From JAIBJP01 sp035639875 (lineage in GTDB: Bacteria > Actinomycetota > Thermoleophilia > Gaiellales > Gaiellaceae), in NCBI GenBank assembly GCA_035639875.1, contig DASQXE010000082.1:1-26051 (forward strand): DNA of 26,051 nt, written 5' to 3'. Position numbers and translations under genes: made by a program. Position 1 is the stretch's first letter. Each line of letters opens with the position of its first letter. Positions 1-7,524 of the stretch are shown one piece after another. Under the pieces are notes generated by a model that worked only from the letters and a program-made list of their open reading frames with translations, searched no databases and had not been told where the DNA came from.

Positions 1-684
1 CTCGCTCATCTTCTCGGCCAGGTAGACGGCGATGATCTCGGAGTCGCACTCGGACTGGAACCGGTGACCCGAGCGCTCGAGGCGGCGCTTCCACTGGAAG
101 TAGTTCGTCAGCTGTCCGTTGTGGACCACCGCGACGTCCTGAAAGGGATAGGCCCAGTACGGATGCGCGCCCGAGATGTCGACGTCGGACTCGGTCGCCA
201 TGCGGACGTGCCCGATCGCATGCGTGCCGCCGAACCGGTCGAGGTCGTACTGCTTGCAGACGGTCTCGGCGTCGCCGAGGTCCTTGACGATCTCGAGCGA
301 ACGCCCGACCGAGAGCACCTCGGCGTCCGGTATGTCTTCGATTCGGTCGGTGAGGTCCTTCAAGTCGCCGTCGTAGCCGAGCGAAACCCGGTACGCGTAG
401 TCGGTCTCCGGCTCGACCTCCTTGATGTCCGCGCCGGCCGCCTTCAGGCGCGCGACCACCTGCTGCTGATGGCGCGCGAGCCGGTCGTCGAACTCGAAGT
501 CGCGCGGGGTATTGGCGTCGGCGAGCGTGTAGCGCATGACGACGAGGCCGTCGTGCGGCGGGCCGTACAGCGCATAGCCGGTCGAGTCGGGCCCCCTGTG
601 CTTCATGGACTGGAGCATGCGCGTCATGTCGCGCCCGATCTCGTGCTGCCCGTCCCGGTAAATGATCCCGGCGATCCCACACAT
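1..684 (-). CDS. Class II glutamine amidotransferase, GlxB/MgsA-like (partial, 3' end off window)
   Basis: The reading frame starts at ATG 684 and stays open to base 1, giving 228 residues with the C-terminus missing. It begins MCGIAGII, so Cys2 is the N-terminal nucleophile of class II (Ntn) amidotransferases, which hydrolyse glutamine and pass ammonia to a partner. Other family marks are KHRGPDSTGYA near residue 30, GHVRMATES and HNGQLTNY. It lies 21 bp downstream of a type III glutamine synthetase gene on the same strand. That pairing matches the glnT-glxB and gmaS-mgsA loci, in which this subunit works with glutamate-synthase-like subunits in glutamate or N-methylglutamate synthesis. PurF and GlmS amidotransferase domains share the Ntn fold but lack the roughly 60-residue insert seen after residue 50. 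The substrate cannot be decided without the genes to the left. Confidence 0.85.
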   Translation of the reverse strand, partial: MCGIAGIIYRDGQHEIGRDMTRMLQSMKHRGPDSTGYALYGPPHDGLVVMRYTLADANTPRDFEFDDRLARHQQQVVARLKAAGADIKEVEPETDYAYRVSLGYDGDLKDLTDRIEDIPDAEVLSVGRSLEIVKDLGDAETVCKQYDLDRFGGTHAIGHVRMATESDVDISGAHPYWAYPFQDVAVVHNGQLTNYFQWKRRLERSGHRFQSECDSEIIAVYLAEKMSE

Positions 685-705
685 ACGGCGCCCGCCCAGC
701 GGCGG

Positions 706-2190
706 CTACGGCAGCACGTCCAGGTAGCGCTCGCGCTCCCAGTCGGTCACCGCGGAAAGGAAGCGTTCCCACTCGTCTCGCTTGTAATGCATGTACACAT
801 CGTAGAGACGACCGGGCATCGCACTCCGGACTACCTCGTCCCCCTCGAGGGCCTCGAGCGCCTCGCCGAGATGCTCGGGCACGCGCGGGATCTCGACGCC
901 CTCGGCGAGAACGTCGTAGACGTTCCGCTGCTGAGGCTCGCCGGGGTCGAGCTTCCGCTTGACGCCGTCGAGACCGGCGCGCAGAAGCGCGGCCTGCGTC
1001 AGATACGGGTTGCAGGCGGAGTCGACGGCACGGAACTCGAATCGGCCGCCGCTCGCCACGCGAACGAGCGTCGTACGGTTCTGCCAGCCGTAGTCCTTGT
1101 AGATCGGCGCCCAGAAGCCGAAATCCCAGAAGCGCTTGTAGGAGTTGACCGTCGAGGCCGTGATCCCACAGAGCCCGCGGTAGTGCTCCAGGATCCCGCC
1201 CATGAACTGCAGGCCGATCTCGGAGAGCTTCGCCGGCCCGTCGGGGTCGTAGAAGACGTTGTTCCCGTCCTCGTCGACGAGCGTGAAGTGATGATGCGCG
1301 CCGTTCGCCGAGACGCCGGTGAAAGGCTTGGGCATGAAGGTCGCGATCACCTCGACGCCGTCCCCGTAGGTGCCCTCCAGCGTATGCTTGCGCGCGACTG
1401 CCGCGCATAGCTGACGGTAGGTCGAGAGGTTGTCGGCCGTGCGCACGGCCCGGTCGAAGAGGAAGTTCAACTCGAGCTGGCCGGGGGAGTCCTCGTGGTC
1501 GCCATAGGAGGGGTTGATGCCGAGCTGCTCCCCGTAGTCGATGACGTCGAGGATGATCGGCCGCAGCTCCTCGAACTGGTTGATGTGGTAGCACCACGGC
1601 TTGGTGATGCCTTCCGCCTGACCGGCGTCGGTCGACCCGCGCGGCCGCTTCATCCACATCATCTCGGGCTCGACGCCGCAGAGGAACGTATAGCCGAGCT
1701 CCTGCTCGACCTCGTTCATGATCCGCTTCAGGTTCTGCCGGGGATCCGCCTCGAGGAGCTCACCGGTTTCCGTGTCGTAGCAGTCGCAGAAGACGCGCGC
1801 GACGCGGGGATCCCAGGGAAGTTGCCGGAACGTGTCGCAATCCGCGATCGCGGCAAGCTCCGACTCCTCCGGGCCGAAACCGATGTAGCGGTCGCTCCGG
1901 TCGACGAACAGGTCGGCCGTGGCCCCATAGACGAGCTGGTACCCGTCCTCGGCCACCTTCTCCCACATCGTCGAGGAGACGCCCTTGCCGTTCACGTGGC
2001 CGGAGACGGAGATCTGCTGGAAGAAGATGTACTTGATCCCCTTCTCGTTGATCTGCTTGCGGATCTCCTGGATCTGCTGGCGACGCGCGGCGTCGTTGCG
2101 CGCTTCCTCGAGGGTCGTGATCGGATCGGGGATCGGTCCCTTCGCGAGGACGCTCTGAACCTGGGTCGGGCCGGCTTGGACGGTGGCCAT
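706..2190 (-). CDS. glnT: Type III glutamine synthetase (GlnT / gamma-glutamylmethylamide synthetase family)
   Basis: This 494-residue ATP-dependent ligase joins glutamate to ammonia, or to methylamine in the GmaS branch. The start is supported by the Shine-Dalgarno sequence AAAGGAG (2196-2202), five bases before the ATG. Recognisable glutamine synthetase elements in order are GVEPEMMW (metal-binding Glu), DSPGQLELNF, FMPKPFTGVSANGAHHHF (the MPKP...G..HxH region), NSYKRF, and NRTTLVRV followed by RFEFRAVDSACNPY (the R.E.R ATP/glutamate region). The length and the variant motifs fit the type III (Rhizobium GlnT) clade rather than the adenylylated type I enzyme, and no adenylylation-site tyrosine motif was noticed. 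The neighbouring GlxB/MgsA-like gene supports the assignment. Whether it makes glutamine or gamma-glutamylmethylamide is open. Confidence 0.85.
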   Translation of the reverse strand: MATVQAGPTQVQSVLAKGPIPDPITTLEEARNDAARRQQIQEIRKQINEKGIKYIFFQQISVSGHVNGKGVSSTMWEKVAEDGYQLVYGATADLFVDRSDRYIGFGPEESELAAIADCDTFRQLPWDPRVARVFCDCYDTETGELLEADPRQNLKRIMNEVEQELGYTFLCGVEPEMMWMKRPRGSTDAGQAEGITKPWCYHINQFEELRPIILDVIDYGEQLGINPSYGDHEDSPGQLELNFLFDRAVRTADNLSTYRQLCAAVARKHTLEGTYGDGVEVIATFMPKPFTGVSANGAHHHFTLVDEDGNNVFYDPDGPAKLSEIGLQFMGGILEHYRGLCGITASTVNSYKRFWDFGFWAPIYKDYGWQNRTTLVRVASGGRFEFRAVDSACNPYLTQAALLRAGLDGVKRKLDPGEPQQRNVYDVLAEGVEIPRVPEHLGEALEALEGDEVVRSAMPGRLYDVYMHYKRDEWERFLSAVTDWERERYLDVLP

Positions 2191-2221
2191 GAAGACTCCT
2201 TTGTGCTCGACTGCACGGGGA

Positions 2222-2227
2222 ATACTA
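2222..2227 (-). promoter_or_regulatory. Candidate -10 element of the glutamine synthetase gene
   Basis: Read on the minus strand this is TAGTAT, a good TANNNT -10 box. It lies 31 bases before the ATG at 2190 and upstream of the AAAGGAG Shine-Dalgarno sequence. No convincing -35 hexamer is visible. Confidence 0.4.
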
Positions 2228-2276
2228 TTTCGGCCGAGCGCGCCGCTCTAGCGAAGGGGGCAGGCGTCAGCCGGAG

Positions 2277-2609
2277 TCAGCTGAGATCGACTTCGCGGTT
2301 GACGAGGTGCGCGTAGATCTCGCGGTAGAGGTCGATCGCCTGGGCCACGTCACCGGGATCGAAGTCTTCGCCGCGGTCGACTTGCCTCGTGATCTCGCGA
2401 GCTGACTGGAACGAGGCCAGGATCTCGGGGTCGATACCCTCGTCGTCGACCGGATCTTCGGTGTCGACCGGATAACCCGCCTCCGCCAGCATCCGGGCAA
2501 TGAGATCGCCGAGCTCTGGAAGCGCCTCGGCCGGCGAATCCTCGAGGTCAGGCTCGAGCTCAGCCCATTCCGTCTCCCACTCGTGGCGGTCGAGCCCTGG
2601 TTCGGTCAT
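2277..2609 (-). CDS. Small acidic protein of unknown function
   Basis: A 110-residue, strongly acidic protein with no membrane segment or signal peptide and no family I recognise. It starts MTEPGLDRHEWETEWAEL and is rich in Glu and Asp, with predicted helical stretches (ELGDLIARMLAEAGY and AQAIDLYREIYAHLV). The frame fills the space between the glutamine synthetase promoter and the divergent purD gene, and no better frame exists there. The start ATG has no clear Shine-Dalgarno sequence. TAGACA (minus strand, 2616-2621) lies six bases upstream, so the transcript could be leaderless. It may be an actinobacterial conserved hypothetical protein. Confidence 0.65.
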   Translation of the reverse strand: MTEPGLDRHEWETEWAELEPDLEDSPAEALPELGDLIARMLAEAGYPVDTEDPVDDEGIDPEILASFQSAREITRQVDRGEDFDPGDVAQAIDLYREIYAHLVNREVDLS

Positions 2610-2661
2610 AGGCCGTGTCTACCGTACCACTGCACTCTTTCAAACCACCCGAATCGGCTTT

Positions 2662-2667
2662 TAGACT
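2662..2667 (+). promoter_or_regulatory. Candidate leaderless -10 element of purD
   Basis: TAGACT ends seven bases before the GTG of purD, where a -10 box would place the transcription start on the start codon itself. Only AGGG adjoins the GTG, too close for a normal Shine-Dalgarno sequence. A weak -35-like TTTCAA lies at 2638-2643, 18 bases upstream. The same geometry occurs at purB. Confidence 0.5.
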
Positions 2668-2674
2668 CGGCAGG

Positions 2675-3895
2675 GTGAAGGTCCTCATCGTCGGCTCGGG
2701 CGGTCGTGAGCACGCCCTTGCCTGGAAACTCGCCCAAAGCGACGACCTCGAAGAGCTCCACGCCGCCCCGGGGAATCCGGGCATCGCGAGGCTCGGCCAC
2801 TGCCATCCGATCCGCGCAGACGACGTCGAGGGCCTCCTCGGTCTCTGCCGCGAGCACGAGATCGACCTCGTCGTCGTCGGGCCCGAGGCGCCGCTCGTCG
2901 CCGGAATTGCCGACGAGCTGCGCCGTGCGGGCGTCGCCGTATTCGGCCCGAGCGCAGAGGCGGCGCGGATCGAAGGGTCGAAGTCGTTTGCCAAGGAGGT
3001 CATGCGCGCCGCGAGGGTGCCCACCGCCGAGGAGCTCAGCGAAGTGCGCGCTCCCTGCGTGATCAAGGCCGACGGGCTCGCAGCGGGCAAGGGCGTATTC
3101 GTCTGCCGGAACGAAGCAGACGTAAAGCTGGCGCTCGACCGCACGCGAGCGCTCGCAGGTCCGGTCGTCGTCGAGGAGCTGCTCGAAGGCGAGGAGGTCT
3201 CGCTCTTCGCGCTGACGGACGGCGTCGAGACAGTCGCACTCGCGCCGGCGCAGGATTTCAAGCGGCTCTTCGACGGCGACGAGGGCCCGAACACCGGCGG
3301 CATGGGGAGCTATTCGCCGGTCCCGTTCCTGGCCGCCGACGACGTCGACGAGCTCGTTGAGACAGTGCACCGGCCGGTGATCGCCGAGCTCGCCCGCCGG
3401 GGCACGCCGTTCGTGGGTCTCCTGTATGCCGGCCTAATGCTGACCGACGACGGGCCGCGCGTCCTCGAGTTCAACTGCCGGTTCGGGGACCCCGAGACGC
3501 AGGCGATCCTTCCCCGTCTAGACGGCGACTTGCTCGGCGCGCTCGCCGGCGCGGCGGCCGGCACGCTCGGCGGCGTCGAGCTCACCGCCGGGCCGCACGC
3601 GGCCGTCACCGTCGTACTCGCCGCGGCCGGCTATCCCGAGGCACCGGAGGCGGGCTCGCCGATCCGAGGCCTTGACGACATGGACGGCAAGAACGTCTTG
3701 CTCTTCCACGCCGGCACGGCAATTCGGGACGGTCTGCTCGTCAGCGCCGGCGGGCGCGTGCTGAACGTGACCGGGGTCGGGAGCTCCGTGGCGGAGGCGC
3801 GTGAGCGGGCGTATGCGGCGATCGAGCGAATCGACTTCCCCACGGCGCAGTTCCGCCGCGATGTCGCGCTGAAGGCGGTCCATGTCCCAGGCTGA
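2675..3895 (+). CDS. purD: Phosphoribosylamine-glycine ligase (PurD)
   Basis: GAR synthetase joins phosphoribosylamine and glycine using ATP, the second step of IMP synthesis. The GTG start gives 406 residues and places VKVLIVGSGGREHALAWKL at the N-terminus, exactly as in PurD; the frame is open further upstream but would add 20 unconserved residues. Family marks are VVVGPEAPLVAGI, the ATP-grasp stretch KADGLAAGKGVFVC, EEVSLFALTDG, NTGGMGSYSP and the metal-binding LEFNCRFGDPETQ near residue 270. It is the first gene of the pur run, its 3' end overlaps purE by 14 bases, and a leaderless-type promoter precedes it. Confidence 0.97.
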   Translation: MKVLIVGSGGREHALAWKLAQSDDLEELHAAPGNPGIARLGHCHPIRADDVEGLLGLCREHEIDLVVVGPEAPLVAGIADELRRAGVAVFGPSAEAARIEGSKSFAKEVMRAARVPTAEELSEVRAPCVIKADGLAAGKGVFVCRNEADVKLALDRTRALAGPVVVEELLEGEEVSLFALTDGVETVALAPAQDFKRLFDGDEGPNTGGMGSYSPVPFLAADDVDELVETVHRPVIAELARRGTPFVGLLYAGLMLTDDGPRVLEFNCRFGDPETQAILPRLDGDLLGALAGAAAGTLGGVELTAGPHAAVTVVLAAAGYPEAPEAGSPIRGLDDMDGKNVLLFHAGTAIRDGLLVSAGGRVLNVTGVGSSVAEARERAYAAIERIDFPTAQFRRDVALKAVHVPG

Positions 3896-4394
3896 GCCGC
3901 ATCTACAGGAGGTGCCCTTCCCGGTCCTCGAGGAATTCGAGGACGCCGGGCCTCTCGTGGGCATACTCATCGGCTCCGAGTCCGACCGCGAGCTGATCGA
4001 GCCCGCGATCGACGAGCTGAACGACCGGGGCATCTCCAACGAGCTGCGCGTGCTCTCGGCGCATCGCGATCCACGCGGCGTGGCCGAGTACGGCTCGACC
4101 GCGGCACTCCGCGGCGTTCGCGTCATCATCGCGGGAGCAGGAATGTCCGCCGCCCTGCCGGGCGCAGTGGCCGCCTACACGGAACTGCCGGTGATCGGCG
4201 TCCCCCTGACGTCGTCCAAGAGCGCGGCCGGGGGGCTCGACGCCATCCTCGCCATCGTGCAGATGCCGCCGGGCGTCCCCGTGGCGTGCGTCTCGCTCAA
4301 CGGAGCTCGCAACGCCGCCATCCTGGCGTCGAAGATCCTCGCGCAGGGCGGCGGCTATCCGCGCGGCCAAGGCCCACCGCCACTGACCGCGTAG
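3882..4394 (+). CDS. purE: N5-carboxyaminoimidazole ribonucleotide mutase / AIR carboxylase (PurE)
   Basis: PurE forms CAIR, either from N5-CAIR (class I, needs PurK) or directly from AIR and CO2 (class II). The protein has 170 residues. Residues 27-33 (GILIGSE) with the following SD form the phosphate-binding start of the family, SAHRDP carries the catalytic His of the SAHRTP motif, and IVQMPPGVPVACV is typical. The usual AGAGGAAHLPG loop reads AGAGMSAALPG, losing a normally conserved His. About 25 residues precede the core. The ATG overlaps purD by 14 bases with GAAGGCGG upstream; an in-frame GTG at 3957 would remove the extension. An AGGAGG at 3907-3912 inside the extension has no start codon at the right distance. 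No purK lies in the window. Confidence 0.9.
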   Translation: MSQAEPHLQEVPFPVLEEFEDAGPLVGILIGSESDRELIEPAIDELNDRGISNELRVLSAHRDPRGVAEYGSTAALRGVRVIIAGAGMSAALPGAVAAYTELPVIGVPLTSSKSAAGGLDAILAIVQMPPGVPVACVSLNGARNAAILASKILAQGGGYPRGQGPPPLTA

Positions 4395-4412
4395 GTGGGC
4401 CTCCCGCGTCTC

Positions 4413-4418
4413 TAGAAT
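4413..4418 (+). promoter_or_regulatory. Candidate leaderless -10 element of purB
   Basis: TAGAAT stands seven bases before the purB GTG, the same arrangement as at purD. It suggests a second internal transcription start in the pur run. GGGAG (4420-4424) just before the GTG could instead act as a short Shine-Dalgarno sequence. Confidence 0.5.
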
Positions 4419-4425
4419 CGGGAGC

Positions 4426-5742
4426 GTGATCGCCCGCTACTCCCGGCCGGCCATGAGGAAGGTCTGGTCGGACGAGGAGAGGTTCGCATCTTGGTTGGAG
4501 GTCGAGCTCGCGGCCTTGGACGGATGGGCCGAGGTCGGAGTGGTTCCGCGCGAGGTCGCCGAAGCCGTTCGCGCCGGCGCGGTGCCGCCTTCGCCCGAGG
4601 AGGTCGCCGCCCGCGAGGAGGACACGCAGCACGACGTCGCCGCGTTCGTCGACGCCGCGGCCGCCGGCCTCGGGACGAACGGCCGCTGGATCCACTACGG
4701 GTTGACGTCCTCGGATGTCGTCGACACGGCGCTTGCGCTGCAGGTGCGGAAGGCCGGTGCGCTCATTCTCGAAGGAATCGAAGGCGCCCTCGAGGCAGTT
4801 GTCCGCCGCGCCGAGGAGCAACGCGACACGGTCATGATCGGTCGGACGCACGGGGTCCACGCCGAGCCCATCACGTTCGGCACCAAGCTCGCCGGCTGGG
4901 CCTTCGAGCTGGAGCGCGACCGGGAGCGCGTGGCCCGCGCGCTGGAAGGCATTCGCATCGGCAAGCTCGCCGGTGCGGTCGGTACCTACGGCGGGGGCGA
5001 CCCCGAGGTGGAGCGGGTGGCCTGCGAGCGGCTCGGCCTCGTTCCCGAGTCCGTCGCCACCCAGGTGATTCCGCGCGACCGCCACGCCGAGCTCCTCAGC
5101 GCCCTGGCGCTCTGCGCGTCCTCGCTCGAGCGCTTCGCCACGGAGATCCGGCACCTCGCGCGAACGGAGGTCGGCGAGGTGCAGGAGCCGTTCGGGCGCC
5201 ACCAGAAAGGCTCCTCGGCGATGCCCCACAAGCGCAATCCCGTCGTGGCGGAGCGGATCTGCGGGCTCGCGCGCGTGGTGCGCGCGGGCGCTGCCGTCGG
5301 GCTCGAGAACATTCCGCTGTGGCACGAGCGTGACATCTCGCACTCGAGCGCCGAACGCGTCGTCATCCCGGATGCCTTTCTTGCGCTCGACTACATGGTT
5401 GATCGCTTCGCGTGGCTCGTCGGAGGGCTCATCGTGAACGCGGAGCGCATGCGGGCGAACCTCGCCTCATCGCATGGACTCGTGTTCTCGCAGCGCGTTC
5501 TCTCGGCGCTCGTCGCCGGCGGACTCGGTCGCGACGACGCGTACCGACTTGTCCAGCGACACGCCATGCGTGCCTGGGAGGAAGGCGTCGACTTCCGCGA
5601 GCTCGTCGAAGGCGACGCCGAAATCGGACCCCATCTCGACGCAGCCGTGTTCGACCTCGAGGAAGCGCTCAAACATGTGGACGTCATCTTCGAGCGCCTG
5701 GCAGCGCTCGCGACCCGGAGGGAGGAAGCGGTCCATGCCTGA
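4426..5742 (+). CDS. purB: Adenylosuccinate lyase (PurB)
   Basis: PurB cleaves fumarate from SAICAR and from adenylosuccinate, so it acts twice in purine synthesis. The GTG start yields 438 residues beginning IARYSRPAM after the initiator, a good match to the usual MI.RY.RPEM start. Lyase-superfamily marks are HYGLTSSDVVDTALALQ near residue 90, GRTHGVHAEPITFG (catalytic His), the flexible signature loop SSAMPHKRNPV near residue 265 and WHERDISHSSAER. It lies 31 bases after purE and its 3' end overlaps purC by 8 bases, which implies translational coupling. A leaderless-type promoter box precedes it. Confidence 0.97.
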   Translation: MIARYSRPAMRKVWSDEERFASWLEVELAALDGWAEVGVVPREVAEAVRAGAVPPSPEEVAAREEDTQHDVAAFVDAAAAGLGTNGRWIHYGLTSSDVVDTALALQVRKAGALILEGIEGALEAVVRRAEEQRDTVMIGRTHGVHAEPITFGTKLAGWAFELERDRERVARALEGIRIGKLAGAVGTYGGGDPEVERVACERLGLVPESVATQVIPRDRHAELLSALALCASSLERFATEIRHLARTEVGEVQEPFGRHQKGSSAMPHKRNPVVAERICGLARVVRAGAAVGLENIPLWHERDISHSSAERVVIPDAFLALDYMVDRFAWLVGGLIVNAERMRANLASSHGLVFSQRVLSALVAGGLGRDDAYRLVQRHAMRAWEEGVDFRELVEGDAEIGPHLDAAVFDLEEALKHVDVIFERLAALATRREEAVHA

Positions 5743-6598
5743 AGCGGCCCTGCACGTCGCGTCCGGAAAGGTGCGCGAGATCTACGAGCTCGACGACGAG
5801 CGCCTCCTGCTCGTGGCGAGCGACCGCATCTCGACATTCGACGTCGTCCTCCCCACGGAAATTCCCGACAAGGGGCGCGTCCTCACCGGTCTCTCCGCCT
5901 TCTGGTTCGCGCGCACCCGCGAGATCGTGCCGAACCACCTACTGGGTCTGCGCGCCGACGGGCGCTCGACCGAGGTGCGGCGATTGCGCATGCTCCCGAT
6001 CGAATGCGTCGTGCGCGGGTACCTCGCCGGTTCGGGGTGGAAGGACTACCTCGCCACCGGAGCGACGTCGGGCCACGTGCTCGCGGACGGCTTACGCGAA
6101 TCGGAGCGACTGTCCGAACCGATCTTCACGCCGGCGACGAAGGCGCAGACCGGTCACGACGAGAACATCGGCCGTGACCGCGCCGCCGAGCTCGTGGGTG
6201 CCGAGCGCCTGGCCGAGGTGGAGCGGATCGCGATCGAGCTCTACCGGTTTGCATCCGAGCACGCTCGTGAGCGCGGGGTCATCATCGCCGACACGAAGTT
6301 CGAGCTCGGGCTCGACGAGCGGGGCCAGCTCGTGCTCGGCGACGAGGCCCTAACGCCGGATTCGTCTCGCTTCTGGCCCGCGGACGACTACCAGCCGGGG
6401 CGAGCGCAGCCGTCCTTCGACAAGCAGTACGTGCGCGACTACTGCGAAAGCCTCGGGTGGGACAAGACTCCGCCCGGGCCCGAGCTCCCCGACGAGGTGG
6501 TGACGGGGACACGCGCGCGCTACGTCGAAGCGTTCGAACGGCTGACCGGTATCCCCTTCGACGAGTACGTCGGCGAGCCCGACGCCGTGCTCCGATGA
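5735..6598 (+). CDS. purC: Phosphoribosylaminoimidazole-succinocarboxamide synthase (PurC)
   Basis: SAICAR synthetase condenses CAIR with aspartate using ATP. The start ATG at 5735 overlaps the end of purB; the open frame extends further upstream but only as a shadow of purB. The 287-residue product has GKVREIYELDDERLLLVASD at its N-terminus (nucleotide-binding loop), DRISTFDVVLPTEIPDKG, ECVVRGYLAGSGWKDY, the TPATKAQTGHDENI stretch, and a C-terminal DTKFELGLDERG followed by DEALTPDSSRFWP. The length and motifs match the roughly 290-residue branch of the family. Its TGA overlaps the ATG of purS. Confidence 0.96.
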   Translation: MPEAALHVASGKVREIYELDDERLLLVASDRISTFDVVLPTEIPDKGRVLTGLSAFWFARTREIVPNHLLGLRADGRSTEVRRLRMLPIECVVRGYLAGSGWKDYLATGATSGHVLADGLRESERLSEPIFTPATKAQTGHDENIGRDRAAELVGAERLAEVERIAIELYRFASEHARERGVIIADTKFELGLDERGQLVLGDEALTPDSSRFWPADDYQPGRAQPSFDKQYVRDYCESLGWDKTPPGPELPDEVVTGTRARYVEAFERLTGIPFDEYVGEPDAVLR

Positions 6599-6837
6599 GA
6601 GCGACGGTGCTGGTCCGGCCGAAGGAGGGCATTCTCGATCCTCAAGGCGAGGCCGTGCAGAACTCGCTGCGCCAGCTCGGCTTCTCGGTCGAGGACACTC
6701 GAATCGGCCGCGTGATCGACATCGAGGTCACCGGTAACGACCCGGCGGATGCGCGTGCCGAGATCGAGCGCATGTGCGAGCGCCTGCTCGCCAATCCGTT
6801 GATCGAGAGCTACGAGATCGAGCTGGAGGGCACGTGA
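6595..6837 (+). CDS. purS: FGAM synthase small subunit PurS
   Basis: This 80-residue protein is the PurS dimer that bridges PurL and PurQ in the three-part phosphoribosylformylglycinamidine synthase. It starts MRATVLVRPKEGILDPQGEA, the usual PurS opening, followed by AVQNSLRQLGF and ending IESYEIELEG. It is the normal size for the family. The ATG overlaps the purC stop (ATGA), and the purS stop overlaps the GTG of purQ (GTGA), so translation of purC, purS and purQ is probably coupled. Confidence 0.95.
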   Translation: MRATVLVRPKEGILDPQGEAVQNSLRQLGFSVEDTRIGRVIDIEVTGNDPADARAEIERMCERLLANPLIESYEIELEGT

Positions 6838-7520
6838 AGGAGACGCGGCCGCGCGTCGGCGTCATCGTCTTTCCCGGTTCGAACGACGACCGCGACGCCG
6901 CGTGGGCGCTCGGGGCGTTGGGCGCCGAGGCGGTGCTCGTCTGGCACGCGGAGGACGCGTTGCCGCAGCTTGACGCGGTCGTCCTCCCCGGCGGTTTCTC
7001 ATACGGGGACTACTTGCGCGCGGGGGCGATCGCACGCTTTTCGCCGGCCATGCGTGCGGTCACGGATCTTGCCGCCGCCGGCGGCCTCGTGCTCGGCATC
7101 TGCAACGGCTTCCAGATCCTGTGCGAAGCCGGCCTCCTCCCCGGCGTCCTGCGACCGAACGAGTCCCTCGAGTTCATCTGTCGCGACGTGCCCGTCGTCG
7201 TCGAGCGCACGGACACTCCGTTCACGTCGCGCTGCGAGCCCGGACAGGAGTTGGTGATGCCGGTCAAGCACGGAGAGGGCTGTTACCACGCTCCGCCGGA
7301 CCTCGCCGAGGACCAGGTCGTCTTTCGATACGCGCCAGGCGAGAATCCCAACGGGTCCGAGCACGACATCGCCGGAGTCGTGAGTTCGGACGGGAACGTG
7401 CTCGGGCTCATGCCGCACCCCGAGCACGCGGTCGACCCGCTGCTCGGGTCGGGGGACGGGGCGCTCATCCTCGCGTCGCTCGTGGACGGCGCGCGCGAAC
7501 GCCTCTACGCGCGCGCGTAA
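6834..7520 (+). CDS. purQ: FGAM synthase glutaminase subunit PurQ
   Basis: PurQ is the class I glutaminase that supplies ammonia to PurL. The GTG at 6834 overlaps the purS stop; the product has 228 residues. Visible marks are VIVFPGSNDDRDAAWAL at the N-terminus, LPGGFSYGDYLRAGAIARFS, the nucleophile elbow LGICNGFQIL with Cys90, and the catalytic His195-Glu197 in LMPHPEHAVDP. It is the last gene of this pur block. Its usual partner purL is about 13 kb away on the same strand (20520). The stop is only 4 bp from the stop of the convergent permease, and no terminator hairpin is visible between them. Confidence 0.96.
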   Translation: MKETRPRVGVIVFPGSNDDRDAAWALGALGAEAVLVWHAEDALPQLDAVVLPGGFSYGDYLRAGAIARFSPAMRAVTDLAAAGGLVLGICNGFQILCEAGLLPGVLRPNESLEFICRDVPVVVERTDTPFTSRCEPGQELVMPVKHGEGCYHAPPDLAEDQVVFRYAPGENPNGSEHDIAGVVSSDGNVLGLMPHPEHAVDPLLGSGDGALILASLVDGARERLYARA

Positions 7521-7524
7521 GCCG

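Noticed and set aside
64..1410. A 448-codon open frame on the plus strand
   Set aside because: It lies antisense to the amidotransferase and glutamine synthetase genes, which have clear motifs and starts. Long antisense frames are expected in GC-rich coding DNA.
3907..3912. AGGAGG as the Shine-Dalgarno sequence for a later purE start
   Set aside because: The only in-frame start close to it is the GTG at 3912 that the motif itself runs into, and no start codon lies 5-10 bases downstream, so it does not define a start.
7507..7518. ACGCGCGCGCGT palindrome at the end of purQ as a terminator
   Set aside because: It is an alternating GC repeat inside the coding end with no loop or T-run.
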